From a virus: a DNA stretch of 57,485 bases. Shown here piece by piece: positions 1-7,496 of this stretch (position 1 is its first letter; each line of letters opens with the position of its first letter). Made by a program: the position numbers and the translations under genes. Where the stretch lies: the IMG/VR virus record IMGVR_UViG_3300047476_001238, positions 79,712-137,196 of that record. One strand, 5' to 3'. Under the pieces are notes generated by a model, which saw only the letters and a list, made by a program, of their open reading frames with translations, did not search any database and had not been told where the DNA came from.

Positions 1-1148
1 TAATTTTCCTTTGATAAATTCCTACTTAGTAGTTTTTTGTACTCTTCTAAACTTTGTGCTTTTGGGGCACAGAACCCACACATACAAATGTCTTTTACAC
101 ATTTTATAATAGGAGGCTCAGTGCTGTCAAGTTGTATTTTTAATTGTTTTAATATAGATTGGTAATTATTTAGATTGCCCAATGGTTCGACCCGACCTGT
201 TGTGCTGGTTTTGCAATCTTTGTTTGTGAATACTGCGCCATCCAGTTGCCTTACAAATAGAAAAAACCAATTTACACTACAATACCAATCCTTGAAACCT
301 TGTTTTGGTACATACGACGCACAAGATTTTAAATCTCCATTGAGACTGAGTTTTCTGCCACCACAACAAGGTCTTCCTTGATCAATGCTTGATACTTCAC
401 TTTTTTGTTCTGTGATGTTGATAAATTTCTGATACTGATCTTTTTTTGATTCCGGTACTTCACCAATCCAAAATGTTTTTAATTTTGAAAATTGTTCAGC
501 CGAGTATTTCCATTCTGGTCCAGAATTGTCAAGCGGTTTTAGTACATATCGAATATTATTGTCCTTACAGAACTGTACCAAGGATTCAGCATCTTCGAAT
601 AATTCTTTGTTGTTGTGCATCATAACAGCACATTTAAATCGCTTGTTTTGCGACTTGAGATACATGATGTTATCTTTGTACTGTTGTTTTTGTTTGGGTA
701 AACTTTCCGAATGATAACTCATTGTAAAATCATCAACTAGCGAAACTATCCGTTCCCATTGATTTTTTCCTACTACCCCGTTTGTGGTACATGCAATAGT
801 AAGATGCCATTTGTCTTTGAACGGCTGATACCTATTTCTACATTCTTTTAATATTTCAACTATGTCTGGATGAAACAAACTTTCACCACCGTAGACGTTT
901 AGTATAACTTTTCGTTGGCTGGGTTTTTTATGTTGCATGTATAAATCAACATACTGGTACATAAAATCAATAGTTTGTAAACATTGTTCTTTTGGTGGAT
1001 GCTTGGTTGTGTTATCGTGTCCACCATCGATACCTTGAGCGCAATAACTGCAATCAAGATTGCAAAGCTTGGTCAATTCCCAATCCAGTAAAAATGCAGG
1101 AACATTGGTTGGATCTAGTGCAAATGCTATTGAATTTACTTCATCCAT
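1..1148 (-). CDS. Radical SAM protein with C-terminal SPASM-like Cys cluster (3' end outside window)
   Basis: The frame is open from an ATG at 1148 to the window edge, about 382 codons, so the 3' end is missing. Residues 29-36 read CNLDCSYC, the CxxxCxxC signature that binds the radical-SAM [4Fe-4S] cluster. A YGGES segment follows, equivalent to the GGE(P) SAM-contacting motif. The C-terminal third has many cysteines (PCCGG, CMCGFC), as in SPASM/twitch domains that hold auxiliary Fe-S clusters. The start codon lies inside the end of the upstream radical-SAM gene (8-nt overlap), which implies translational coupling. The family makes a 5'-deoxyadenosyl radical to modify a substrate; the substrate here is unknown. 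It is the last visible member of a five-gene operon downstream of gp32. Confidence 0.85.
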   Translation of the reverse strand, partial: MDEVNSIAFALDPTNVPAFLLDWELTKLCNLDCSYCAQGIDGGHDNTTKHPPKEQCLQTIDFMYQYVDLYMQHKKPSQRKVILNVYGGESLFHPDIVEILKECRNRYQPFKDKWHLTIACTTNGVVGKNQWERIVSLVDDFTMSYHSESLPKQKQQYKDNIMYLKSQNKRFKCAVMMHNNKELFEDAESLVQFCKDNNIRYVLKPLDNSGPEWKYSAEQFSKLKTFWIGEVPESKKDQYQKFINITEQKSEVSSIDQGRPCCGGRKLSLNGDLKSCASYVPKQGFKDWYCSVNWFFLFVRQLDGAVFTNKDCKTSTTGRVEPLGNLNNYQSILKQLKIQLDSTEPPIIKCVKDICMCGFCAPKAQSLEEYKKLLSRNLSKEN

Positions 1149-2289
1149 ATTGATACAATTCTTTAAAAATGTTCTTACTGTTTAGTCCTCGACGAGTGTC
1201 AATCTGTTCAATCATTTCAAATGCCTGAGCTAGATTTTTTACTATGGGTTTATCTAGACACAATGCAAGATTTCTATAACTGTTTTCTAACAAAAATCCT
1301 GGCAATTGATTTATACGATTATGCAGCTCGTTTTTAATTGTGTCTAACACACTGTCTGGCAGATGCCGTATATCTAGATATCCAGGATTGGTCACTGGTC
1401 CAATAATAAAACTGTTATTATGAAATCCTAATCCTTTTAAAAAATCAATACAATCAAATAGCGATCGATGATTTAACAAAAAATGCAACATGTTAAATGA
1501 AATTTTATGATTTAAACTTTTAATGGTAGTTAAATTATCAACAAAGTCGTGCCATGATCCGCCGTATCTGATATATTCGTATTCTTCTTCAACAGTTTCT
1601 ACACTAACTGTCCAATGCACATTTTTGAATTTACAGATCAATTCAAATATTTTTGTGTCGACTTTACTTAAATTTGTATTAACACGTAAATTTACATCTG
1701 GATTATCTACATACAGATGTTCGAGTAATTCTAAATTTTCTTTCATTAACAATGGCTCGCCGCCAGCTAGATAAACGTGCTTTAGTTTCTTGGCGCTGCC
1801 TAATATATAGTCTTTGAATTGTTGTCTTTGTTGATCGGTAGGTACAGGTATTTTTACATTTAATTCGTTAGCCCATCGGCTGCTAAAATCTGGTCCGCAA
1901 TAAACACAGGCCATATTGCACAAATTGGTCCAACGTACATCAACTGTGTGTAAATCAAATTTATCTGGCTGTTGATAAAGAGTCAGCGGAACTTGTTTTA
2001 ATTCTCGCAAATAAAATACTCGGTCACTGATAATATCAAATTTATTTTTCTCCTGCTCTAATTCATAACAAGGAAAACAATTTGAGCCAGGACTATTACC
2101 AATCATTTTGGTTCGAGTTTCAGTATTTTTAAATCCGTTTACTATCTCTTGTATAGAATTGTTTTGAATATTGCCAATTGGTCCTGCACTCCTGATACAG
2201 TTTTTTACATTGCCATCAAAATTGTACATCAGCCCAGTCCATGGCATGGGGCAAAAATTACGATTGGTTAGATATTCTTTGCTATCCAT
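1141..2289 (-). CDS. Radical SAM protein, N-terminal SPASM/twitch-like region
   Basis: This is a 382-residue protein. Residues 124-131 read CNMACVYC (CxxxCxxC cluster motif) and residues 176-179 read GGEP, so it is a radical SAM enzyme. The N-terminal 80 residues have the look of a SPASM/twitch region: FCPMPW near residue 12, C31 after a DGNV turn, a GNI..NSIQEI stretch, and CFPC at 71-74. The auxiliary cysteines therefore precede the catalytic core, the reverse of the usual order. The ATG at 2289 overlaps the stop of the upstream SDR gene by 8 nt, and its own stop overlaps the next radical-SAM start. The substrate is unknown. Proteins of this layout are known from marine phage genomes, where their role is also unclear. 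Confidence 0.88.
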   Translation of the reverse strand: MDSKEYLTNRNFCPMPWTGLMYNFDGNVKNCIRSAGPIGNIQNNSIQEIVNGFKNTETRTKMIGNSPGSNCFPCYELEQEKNKFDIISDRVFYLRELKQVPLTLYQQPDKFDLHTVDVRWTNLCNMACVYCGPDFSSRWANELNVKIPVPTDQQRQQFKDYILGSAKKLKHVYLAGGEPLLMKENLELLEHLYVDNPDVNLRVNTNLSKVDTKIFELICKFKNVHWTVSVETVEEEYEYIRYGGSWHDFVDNLTTIKSLNHKISFNMLHFLLNHRSLFDCIDFLKGLGFHNNSFIIGPVTNPGYLDIRHLPDSVLDTIKNELHNRINQLPGFLLENSYRNLALCLDKPIVKNLAQAFEMIEQIDTRRGLNSKNIFKELYQYG

Positions 2290-2827
2290 AATTTACGCCC
2301 AAAGATATTTCACTTACCTCCAAGTTAGGACCAGCATCTAATATTGCTATCAACTGAGCTGCCCATTCGTTTACATCGGCATAGGGCCTGGGGGCAGTTT
2401 GACCTGGCTGTGTAGCAACTGCGCCTGGCTTGACCAAACAAATTTTTGGACCAGTGTGAAAATTTTTCAATTGCGAAACAGCTTCCTCTAAAGATTTTTT
2501 CTGCACATAGTATTCGGTCATTTCTATTCCGGGCAACACACTCACAGGCAAAGAAGTGAGCATGGTACTGATATTGATAATTTTTTTATTGGGTTGCTGT
2601 TGCCACAATTTGTACACTGCAAACAGTAGTTCAGTTTGAGCGAACCCTACTTGTGCATTGTTAATAAAAATATCACAAGATTCAATTGCGGAAGCCACTT
2701 TGGTAATACTTCTAATGTTATATCCGTTGCGTCTACTCAAGCCAACAATTTCATGTCCGTTGCTGGCATATATTTCTGCCAATGCCTGACCTATACCTGC
2801 TGTATGACCTGTTATCGCTATTTTCAT
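2282..2827 (-). CDS. Short-chain dehydrogenase/reductase (SDR) family protein
   Basis: This 181-residue protein begins with a Rossmann nucleotide-binding motif TGHTAGIG (residues 6-13). It also has the structural NNA motif (56-58), a serine in the INIST segment (S87) and a YxxxK catalytic pair near Y107/K111. These are the classic SDR landmarks, so an NAD(P)-dependent oxidoreductase fold is expected. It is short for the family (usually about 250 residues) and has little substrate-binding C-terminal region. Its ATG follows directly on the TAA of the upstream radical-SAM gene (TAAATG), and its stop overlaps the next radical-SAM start, so it belongs to the same translationally coupled operon. 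It may act on the product of the radical-SAM enzymes; the substrate is unknown. Confidence 0.85.
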   Translation of the reverse strand: MKIAITGHTAGIGQALAEIYASNGHEIVGLSRRNGYNIRSITKVASAIESCDIFINNAQVGFAQTELLFAVYKLWQQQPNKKIINISTMLTSLPVSVLPGIEMTEYYVQKKSLEEAVSQLKNFHTGPKICLVKPGAVATQPGQTAPRPYADVNEWAAQLIAILDAGPNLEVSEISLGVNYG

Positions 2828-3772
2828 TTATAAGCCCCGCAATGTTTTTTGTTCAGTGATAAATGCATCCAATTCTGTTTGATTATTTTTGTCTACTGAT
2901 ACTATACCTGGAAAAATATTTTTGTACGGAAGTGTTAAATTATTTTCGTACTTGACATTGATTGGATCAGGGCTATGCAAAAATGCATACGAGTGTGCCA
3001 GTTGATGATCGGCTGTAAATTGTTTAATAGCTGTAAAGTTATGGATATTTAATGCACTGACTGTGGTCCATGTATTTAAATCTAACTTATCTATTGCTTG
3101 GTAATGCATTAAATTTTTATAAAAATTATCCCACTTGATAGGCCAACGTACAAAATCGTGTGTTTCTTCAATCCCGTCTAAGCTGACTGTGACAGTTATT
3201 TTAATTCCTCTATTGATCAATTCCTCTATTTCATCAATTATTATTGAACCGTTGGTATTGATTCTAATAGATTTAACATTGGGAGGAGGATTTTTTAAAA
3301 TGTTCTTATAATTTTTACTTGCACTGGGTTCGCCGCCATTGACGTCCAGATGTACTATTCTATCCATTGGCAAATTCCAAAACTTAGAGGAATTGTCCAC
3401 AATTGGATATATTCGTGATTTTAAACTACCAATCTTGGTACTGTGGGTTTCGTTGCAGGTCATGCATCCACTATTACAAATATTGTCAAGCACTCCGCCC
3501 ACAATGAGATAGTCTGGTTGTGTTTGTGTTTGATCAAATTGAATCGCATTCAATCTGATGCTGGTATTTTCGGCTGTTTCGGTCTGCTTGCATCTCAGAC
3601 ACTCTGCAGGCCATAGCCCCTTATGCATATACAATTTTGCATTGCGTAGCCAGAGACTTTGATCCATTTCTTCCATGGAATCAAATTGAGGTGCATTGAC
3701 CATGTGTCCGCAACGACTCACTGTTCCGTTAGAATTAAATCGAACAAAATGACTTAGTCTAGGACATCGCAT
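2828..3772 (-). CDS. Radical SAM protein, N-terminal auxiliary Cys region
   Basis: This is a 314-residue protein. Residues 99-106 read CNSGCMTC (CxxxCxxC) and 146-149 read GGEP, the radical-SAM core signatures. Upstream of the core lie C3, C21 and a C58xxC61 pair, which could ligate an additional Fe-S cluster. This is the same auxiliary-first arrangement as in the radical-SAM gene at 1141-2289, although overall similarity is low. A TVSLDG segment fits a later beta strand of the partial TIM barrel. The start at 3772 overlaps the sulfotransferase-like gene by 19 nt. It is the second gene of the operon after gp32. Substrate not predictable from sequence. Confidence 0.85.
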   Translation of the reverse strand: MRCPRLSHFVRFNSNGTVSRCGHMVNAPQFDSMEEMDQSLWLRNAKLYMHKGLWPAECLRCKQTETAENTSIRLNAIQFDQTQTQPDYLIVGGVLDNICNSGCMTCNETHSTKIGSLKSRIYPIVDNSSKFWNLPMDRIVHLDVNGGEPSASKNYKNILKNPPPNVKSIRINTNGSIIIDEIEELINRGIKITVTVSLDGIEETHDFVRWPIKWDNFYKNLMHYQAIDKLDLNTWTTVSALNIHNFTAIKQFTADHQLAHSYAFLHSPDPINVKYENNLTLPYKNIFPGIVSVDKNNQTELDAFITEQKTLRGL

Positions 3773-4362
3773 AAATCCATGCTCCGTTGAACAACTTCTT
3801 TGTATACTTCAGGATAACGATGTTGAATCGTTTGTACAATTAATTTAAATGGTACAGTTTTTCCCAATAGGTCTTCAGTTAATACTTTATCAATGGACAA
3901 ATAAAAATGTAGCTTTTCTGTATTAACAGCTTCATCTAACAATGGATCTTGACTTTGGTTAAATTTTAGTGAGGTAATATCCGACAATGCGTCTATAGAA
4001 TTAATTCTAATTTTGGCACGAGTAAATCGTTGCAAATTTACTAGCCAATGAAACTGCGGACAAAAATGTCTGTTTAGAAAAAGATAATTGTTAACGAAGT
4101 GCAGTACTGTGGCTCTATCAAGATTGTTGTTGTGCTGTAAAAATGTATTTACACCAGTGACAAAGCGATCGTAAGGGTTGCGAACATAAATGTCCACTAC
4201 TGAAATATTGGGCAATTCATCATGATTCACAAGTCTAAATCCTGAATTATATAAACTGCTACTGCCGTTTTTATATATAGGATAGACATACCGTTGTGAC
4301 GGTACTATTTCTAGCACATCACAACGGTCCGGGAATATAATGTTATCTAGCTGCGATAACAT
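3754..4362 (-). CDS. Sulfotransferase-like protein
   Basis: This 202-residue protein has two segments typical of PAPS-dependent sulfotransferases. PIYKNGSSSL (residues 28-37) resembles the 5'-phosphosulfate-binding P-loop-like motif. YVRNPYDRF (59-67) resembles the 3'-phosphate-binding motif. The family transfers a sulfuryl group from PAPS to hydroxyls or amines on sugars, peptides or lipids. It lacks a signal peptide and is shorter than most family members. It begins 8 nt after the gp32 stop and its 3' end overlaps the next radical-SAM gene by 19 nt, so it is the promoter-proximal member of the five-gene island. Function is a family-level inference; acceptor unknown. Confidence 0.65.
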   Translation of the reverse strand: MLSQLDNIIFPDRCDVLEIVPSQRYVYPIYKNGSSSLYNSGFRLVNHDELPNISVVDIYVRNPYDRFVTGVNTFLQHNNNLDRATVLHFVNNYLFLNRHFCPQFHWLVNLQRFTRAKIRINSIDALSDITSLKFNQSQDPLLDEAVNTEKLHFYLSIDKVLTEDLLGKTVPFKLIVQTIQHRYPEVYKEVVQRSMDLCDVLD

Positions 4363-4370
4363 TAAACGCC

Positions 4371-5372
4371 TTATTTGCTACGGTTTCGAATCATGGCCAA
4401 GATATCCTCGGCTTTCTGACTTGAAGGTTTTGCAGCCGGTGTTTGCACAGGTGCAGTTGCTACTGGTGGCTCGTCATCCTCAAGATCCGGACTCACTGTT
4501 GGCACGAATGGAGCAGCGGGTGCTGCCTTTGCTACAGGAGTAGGTGCTGCGGATTCAGCTGCGTCATCGCTGCTCTTGCCGCCAGTAAAGCCGCTAGGCT
4601 TGAAGTATTGGCTCCAACGATCTGGATCATATGCTTGACCGTCTACGCTTGCTTCAAACATCTCTTTGATCACTTTGAGTTCAACTTCACCTGGACGTTT
4701 TGGTAGGAAGTCGCTCAAGTTGTATAGACCGTGTGAGTCAATTGCTGCTTGCTCTTGTGCAGTTAGAGCAGTCTCTTTGCGGCTCCACTTGCTGGTTGAG
4801 TAGTCTGCATATCCGCCTTTACTAGTCTTTGTGACAGTAAAATCCAGTCCAGCGGTGTAATCAGTAGGCATGCTTTCTAGTTCTGGGTCCATTAGTGCAG
4901 CCTTGATCAAATTAAAAATCTGTGGACTAATAACGAATCTGCGAATAGGATTCTCTGGTGACTTGTCATCCGCTAGAGGATTTTCTCTCACAAAACCTTG
5001 GAACAGATACGATTTCTTCTTCCAGTACTTACGACCCATTTCCTCAAGACCAGGGTCTTTGAACCATGTGCGTACTTCGGCTAGGATGGGGCAAGCGTCG
5101 CCATACATCTCAACACAAGGTACTTGTACAACAACAGGTTTACTATCAGATTGTCCTTTGATTCCTGCAAACGGCAGTCGAATCATTAGTCGCTCAACCC
5201 AGAAGAAGTCGTTCTTGGTATTTGCGTCTGGTAGGAAACGGATTTTTGCACTGGAACCTTCTGGAATGTTCCAGTGTGCGTAGATGGCGTTATCGCCTTG
5301 TGATTGTCCGCCTTGCGAACGAGTTTCTTGCGCTTGTAGTTTTGCGCGGATTTCTGCTAATGAAGTGGCCAT
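4371..5372 (-). CDS. 32: gp32-like single-stranded DNA-binding protein
   Basis: This 333-residue protein matches the T4 gp32 family. It has a basic N-terminal segment (cooperativity region), then an OB-fold core with IRFLPD, PFAGIKG, KKSYLFQGFV and FVISPQIFNLI. A disordered Ala/Pro-rich linker with an acidic DLEDDEPP patch follows. Unlike T4, the extreme C-terminus is basic (MIRNRSK). The T4 zinc site (His plus C-x9-C-x2-C) is eroded: only PC...GDACPIL remains and the last Cys is Leu, so zinc binding is doubtful. The protein coats ssDNA during replication, recombination and repair. An AAGGAG ribosome site precedes the ATG. The roughly 70-nt leader has a strong hairpin and two overlapping promoter-like elements, suggesting autoregulation as in T4. 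Confidence 0.88.
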   Translation of the reverse strand: MATSLAEIRAKLQAQETRSQGGQSQGDNAIYAHWNIPEGSSAKIRFLPDANTKNDFFWVERLMIRLPFAGIKGQSDSKPVVVQVPCVEMYGDACPILAEVRTWFKDPGLEEMGRKYWKKKSYLFQGFVRENPLADDKSPENPIRRFVISPQIFNLIKAALMDPELESMPTDYTAGLDFTVTKTSKGGYADYSTSKWSRKETALTAQEQAAIDSHGLYNLSDFLPKRPGEVELKVIKEMFEASVDGQAYDPDRWSQYFKPSGFTGGKSSDDAAESAAPTPVAKAAPAAPFVPTVSPDLEDDEPPVATAPVQTPAAKPSSQKAEDILAMIRNRSK

Positions 5373-5413
5373 AATGTTTCTCCTTATAAAATGCCATAAT
5401 GTGTGTGCCTAGA

Positions 5414-5440
5414 TATACAACTGCACCGTGCAATTATATA
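5414..5440 (-). promoter_or_regulatory. Leader hairpin/dyad upstream of gp32
   Basis: In the minus-strand RNA a 12-bp stem can form around a 3-nt loop, centred near 5427 on the dyad TGCACCGTGCA. Two positions that mismatch in the DNA palindrome become G-U pairs in the RNA, which points to RNA-level folding. The base of the stem lies about 42 nt upstream of the gp32 ATG. T4 gp32 represses its own mRNA by nucleating on a 5'-terminal pseudoknot at a similar distance. The dyad also overlaps a sigma70-like -10 box. Confidence 0.6.
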
Positions 5441-5462
5441 ACAATACTATTTATGCTGTCAA
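5433..5462 (-). promoter_or_regulatory. Sigma70-type promoter for gp32
   Basis: On the minus strand TTGACA (5462-5457) is followed after 18 nt by TATAAT (5438-5433), an essentially consensus bacterial promoter. Predicted start of transcription is near 5426, inside the dyad. It would permit early expression of gp32 by unmodified host polymerase. Confidence 0.65.
5448..5455 (-). promoter_or_regulatory. Late-promoter-like octamer CATAAATA (gp32)
   Basis: This T4-late-like octamer sits within the spacer of the sigma70-type promoter. With T4 spacing, transcription would start near 5442, just ahead of the leader hairpin. Confidence 0.45.
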
Positions 5463-5472
5463 ATGAATTTTT

Positions 5473-6036
5473 TTATTTTTTTAACTTGTAGGTACCAAAA
5501 TTGGTATAGCTTGAAACTCTAAATTGCTGCACCGGTGCGAGCATGCCGTGCCATTGTAATGGTTGACTTCCATCTTGATTTGGTCCATTCAACATTAGAT
5601 ACCCAGAGTTTGCTTTGAACTTGCATTGATATTTTACACAATTTGCGTTCTTGAACTCAAAAAATGTAGTACCGTAATTGTCAGAATCAGCGGCCCAATA
5701 TATTTGCATACTAGCTGGCAGGTGCCCATCGGTATGTATCGGAACAATAAAATTTGGTTCGTCGTACCACCACATGGTAAACGGATAATACTCGAATTGA
5801 ATTCCCAATTCTTGTTCAATTTGAATCTTATTTTTTAAAACTTGATCATCAAATTTTTGAAAAAGTTCAAAATTTGAAATGTCTAATTGTCGACGTCGCC
5901 AAGTTTCTTGTTGTTCACCTCTGGTCCACTGAATATTGTCCCAGTTTGTATCAAGAACTCGTTCAGCCAAATCGTTTGGTAAAAAATTTTCAACGGAGAA
6001 TAGTCGGTAGTCTTTGTCTACCGGCTTAATAATCAT
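5473..6036 (-). CDS. 2-oxoglutarate/Fe(II)-dependent oxygenase-like protein
   Basis: This 187-residue protein has the facial-triad arrangement of 2OG-Fe(II) dioxygenases: H101-x-D103 in PIHTDGH, a distal H163 in QWHG, and R173 in FRVSSY as the likely 2-oxoglutarate anchor. Predicted strands around IYWAA and GTTFFEF fit a double-stranded beta-helix. Phage members of the superfamily hydroxylate proteins or nucleobases; which applies here is unknown. It lies 2 nt downstream of the upstream gene and 100 nt before gp32, which has its own promoter. Together with the radical-SAM/SDR/sulfotransferase genes it makes the flank of gp32 rich in modification enzymes. Confidence 0.65.
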   Translation of the reverse strand: MIIKPVDKDYRLFSVENFLPNDLAERVLDTNWDNIQWTRGEQQETWRRRQLDISNFELFQKFDDQVLKNKIQIEQELGIQFEYYPFTMWWYDEPNFIVPIHTDGHLPASMQIYWAADSDNYGTTFFEFKNANCVKYQCKFKANSGYLMLNGPNQDGSQPLQWHGMLAPVQQFRVSSYTNFGTYKLKK

Positions 6037-6037
6037 A

Positions 6038-7480
6038 TTAGAATTTTAAGCCAGCTAGACGACGTAAAAAAGACAAATCTTCTGATACTACCGGTTCATC
6101 CATTGTGGTTGCACCAGTGGGCTGCGGCTGCGGTGTAGGCTGTTGTGGAGCCGGCTGTGTATTGGCATTTTGTTGCTGCATTATCTGCATAAACTGGTTA
6201 GCCAATGCGTTTTCTCCATTTGATGCTAACCAACCAATAATGGTTCTTCTAGCATCTGCATCCGGTCCTTGTACCTTACTTAATTTTATCAAGGCTTGAT
6301 TTAAATCTTCGCTATTAAGAAAATTGATATTTGATAGAGCTGCAATAGCGTCAGAAGCGTCAATACCAACTGCAATTGGAGTTTGCATTAGATCGCTTAG
6401 ATCTTGTTCATCTCTGTCATCGGTGTCGTCGGTCCAGGTCTGTTCTGTAATGTCGTTGGCCCAAGACTCAAATTCCACAGTCATTGGGGTGTCCATTTTT
6501 TGTTTATTTTTGTAGGCGCGATACACATAAGGCAATGCCTCGTTGAATCTGTCATCGTAAATTTTCTTAACAAAACGTTCGCGCAATGAATCAACGTCAA
6601 CTTCATCTAGTTCCTGCGATTGACCACACATATTCATTAACAATTCGTGTCCTTTGCGACCTTGTAAACGCTTTAAATTGTTTTTGACTTCGTTGTAGCG
6701 ATGTATAGCAGATTCAACCATGCCACTTGTTTCTGCGTCCTCAAATGTACGATTACGCATTGAACGCACAAAGTGTTTCATGCTGGCCATTTCCTTGACC
6801 ATTTCATTGATTAATGCTGCGCCTTCGTCATCCATGCGTCCTTCGTGGCGTAAATGATTGGCTATAGCTCTAGCGCCATGCAAGTTTGTATGGGGCAATA
6901 AGAATCTTTCTCCTAATGGAGTTTCTACGAACACATGCTCAATCTGACGTCCACGAGCACCGTGGCGTTCTGGATCAATTTGATCCTTGTGTTTAATTAT
7001 TAGCTTGTGTGTTCCAACATCACCGTAGCTGACTCTGCGGTTGTTTCCATGTCCGTACAATTTGCTTTCTGCTATAGCCAGCTCTTCTTTGTCGTATGTG
7101 GCATCAGATACACTTTGCTGTTTGATGTCTTTGAGATCTAAATTGCTACGATTGATATCTCTTACATCAAACGATAACATGTTGCGTCGTGCAAATTCTC
7201 TCAGGCCGCGAAGAAATCTATACCATTCTGTTTCTTGCTCTTCATCTAAAGCATTGGTAATGTTTGATCCAAAATAAACTTTGATGCTGTCTTCGTCAAT
7301 TAAACTGACAGTGACATTACCAAAGTTTTCTCCGCTTTCGCTGATATAATCAAAATTAAAAAAACGGGCTTGTTCGGGATCGGTGACTCGTTGAGCGTTT
7401 TCGTCACCAATATTGACGTGGTCAAAACGGGCACGTATTTTATCAAATAAAGCAGCTGAAATTTTGTTTAGTTCTCGCAT
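6038..7480 (-). CDS. Conserved-looking phage protein of unknown function with C-terminal RRLAGL motif
   Basis: This 480-residue, mostly hydrophilic protein is not recognised. The N-terminal half looks globular (alternating strands such as FGNVTVSLIDEDSIKVYFG, then KLIIKHK and GERFLLPHTNLHG). The middle is helical and charged. Near the C-terminus lies a Gln/Pro-rich stretch followed by SFLRRLAGLKF at the very end. That terminal motif resembles the C-terminus of the gp22 scaffold and segments in several internal-protein candidates in this window, which suggests a link to the prohead core. It is the first gene after large terminase, starting 17 nt after its stop. A GATAAATA late-promoter-like octamer lies 8 nt upstream of the ATG. 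Confidence 0.7.
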   Translation of the reverse strand: MRELNKISAALFDKIRARFDHVNIGDENAQRVTDPEQARFFNFDYISESGENFGNVTVSLIDEDSIKVYFGSNITNALDEEQETEWYRFLRGLREFARRNMLSFDVRDINRSNLDLKDIKQQSVSDATYDKEELAIAESKLYGHGNNRRVSYGDVGTHKLIIKHKDQIDPERHGARGRQIEHVFVETPLGERFLLPHTNLHGARAIANHLRHEGRMDDEGAALINEMVKEMASMKHFVRSMRNRTFEDAETSGMVESAIHRYNEVKNNLKRLQGRKGHELLMNMCGQSQELDEVDVDSLRERFVKKIYDDRFNEALPYVYRAYKNKQKMDTPMTVEFESWANDITEQTWTDDTDDRDEQDLSDLMQTPIAVGIDASDAIAALSNINFLNSEDLNQALIKLSKVQGPDADARRTIIGWLASNGENALANQFMQIMQQQNANTQPAPQQPTPQPQPTGATTMDEPVVSEDLSFLRRLAGLKF

Positions 7481-7487
7481 AGTATAT

Positions 7488-7495
7488 TATTTATC
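7488..7495 (-). promoter_or_regulatory. Late-promoter-like octamer GATAAATA
   Basis: It lies 8 nt upstream of the ATG at 7480. T4 spacing would start transcription about 2 nt before the start codon, giving an almost leaderless mRNA. Confidence 0.35.
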
Positions 7496-7496
7496 G

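Noticed and set aside
1-4362. QueE-like (7-deazaguanine pathway) identity for the radical-SAM genes
   Set aside because: QueE has a distinctive CX14CX2C cluster motif and partner genes queC, queD and folE; here the motif is CxxxCxxC with extra cysteines and none of those partners was seen.
4870-5283. 137-codon plus-strand frame inside gp32
   Set aside because: gp32 on the minus strand is unambiguous; this is its shadow.
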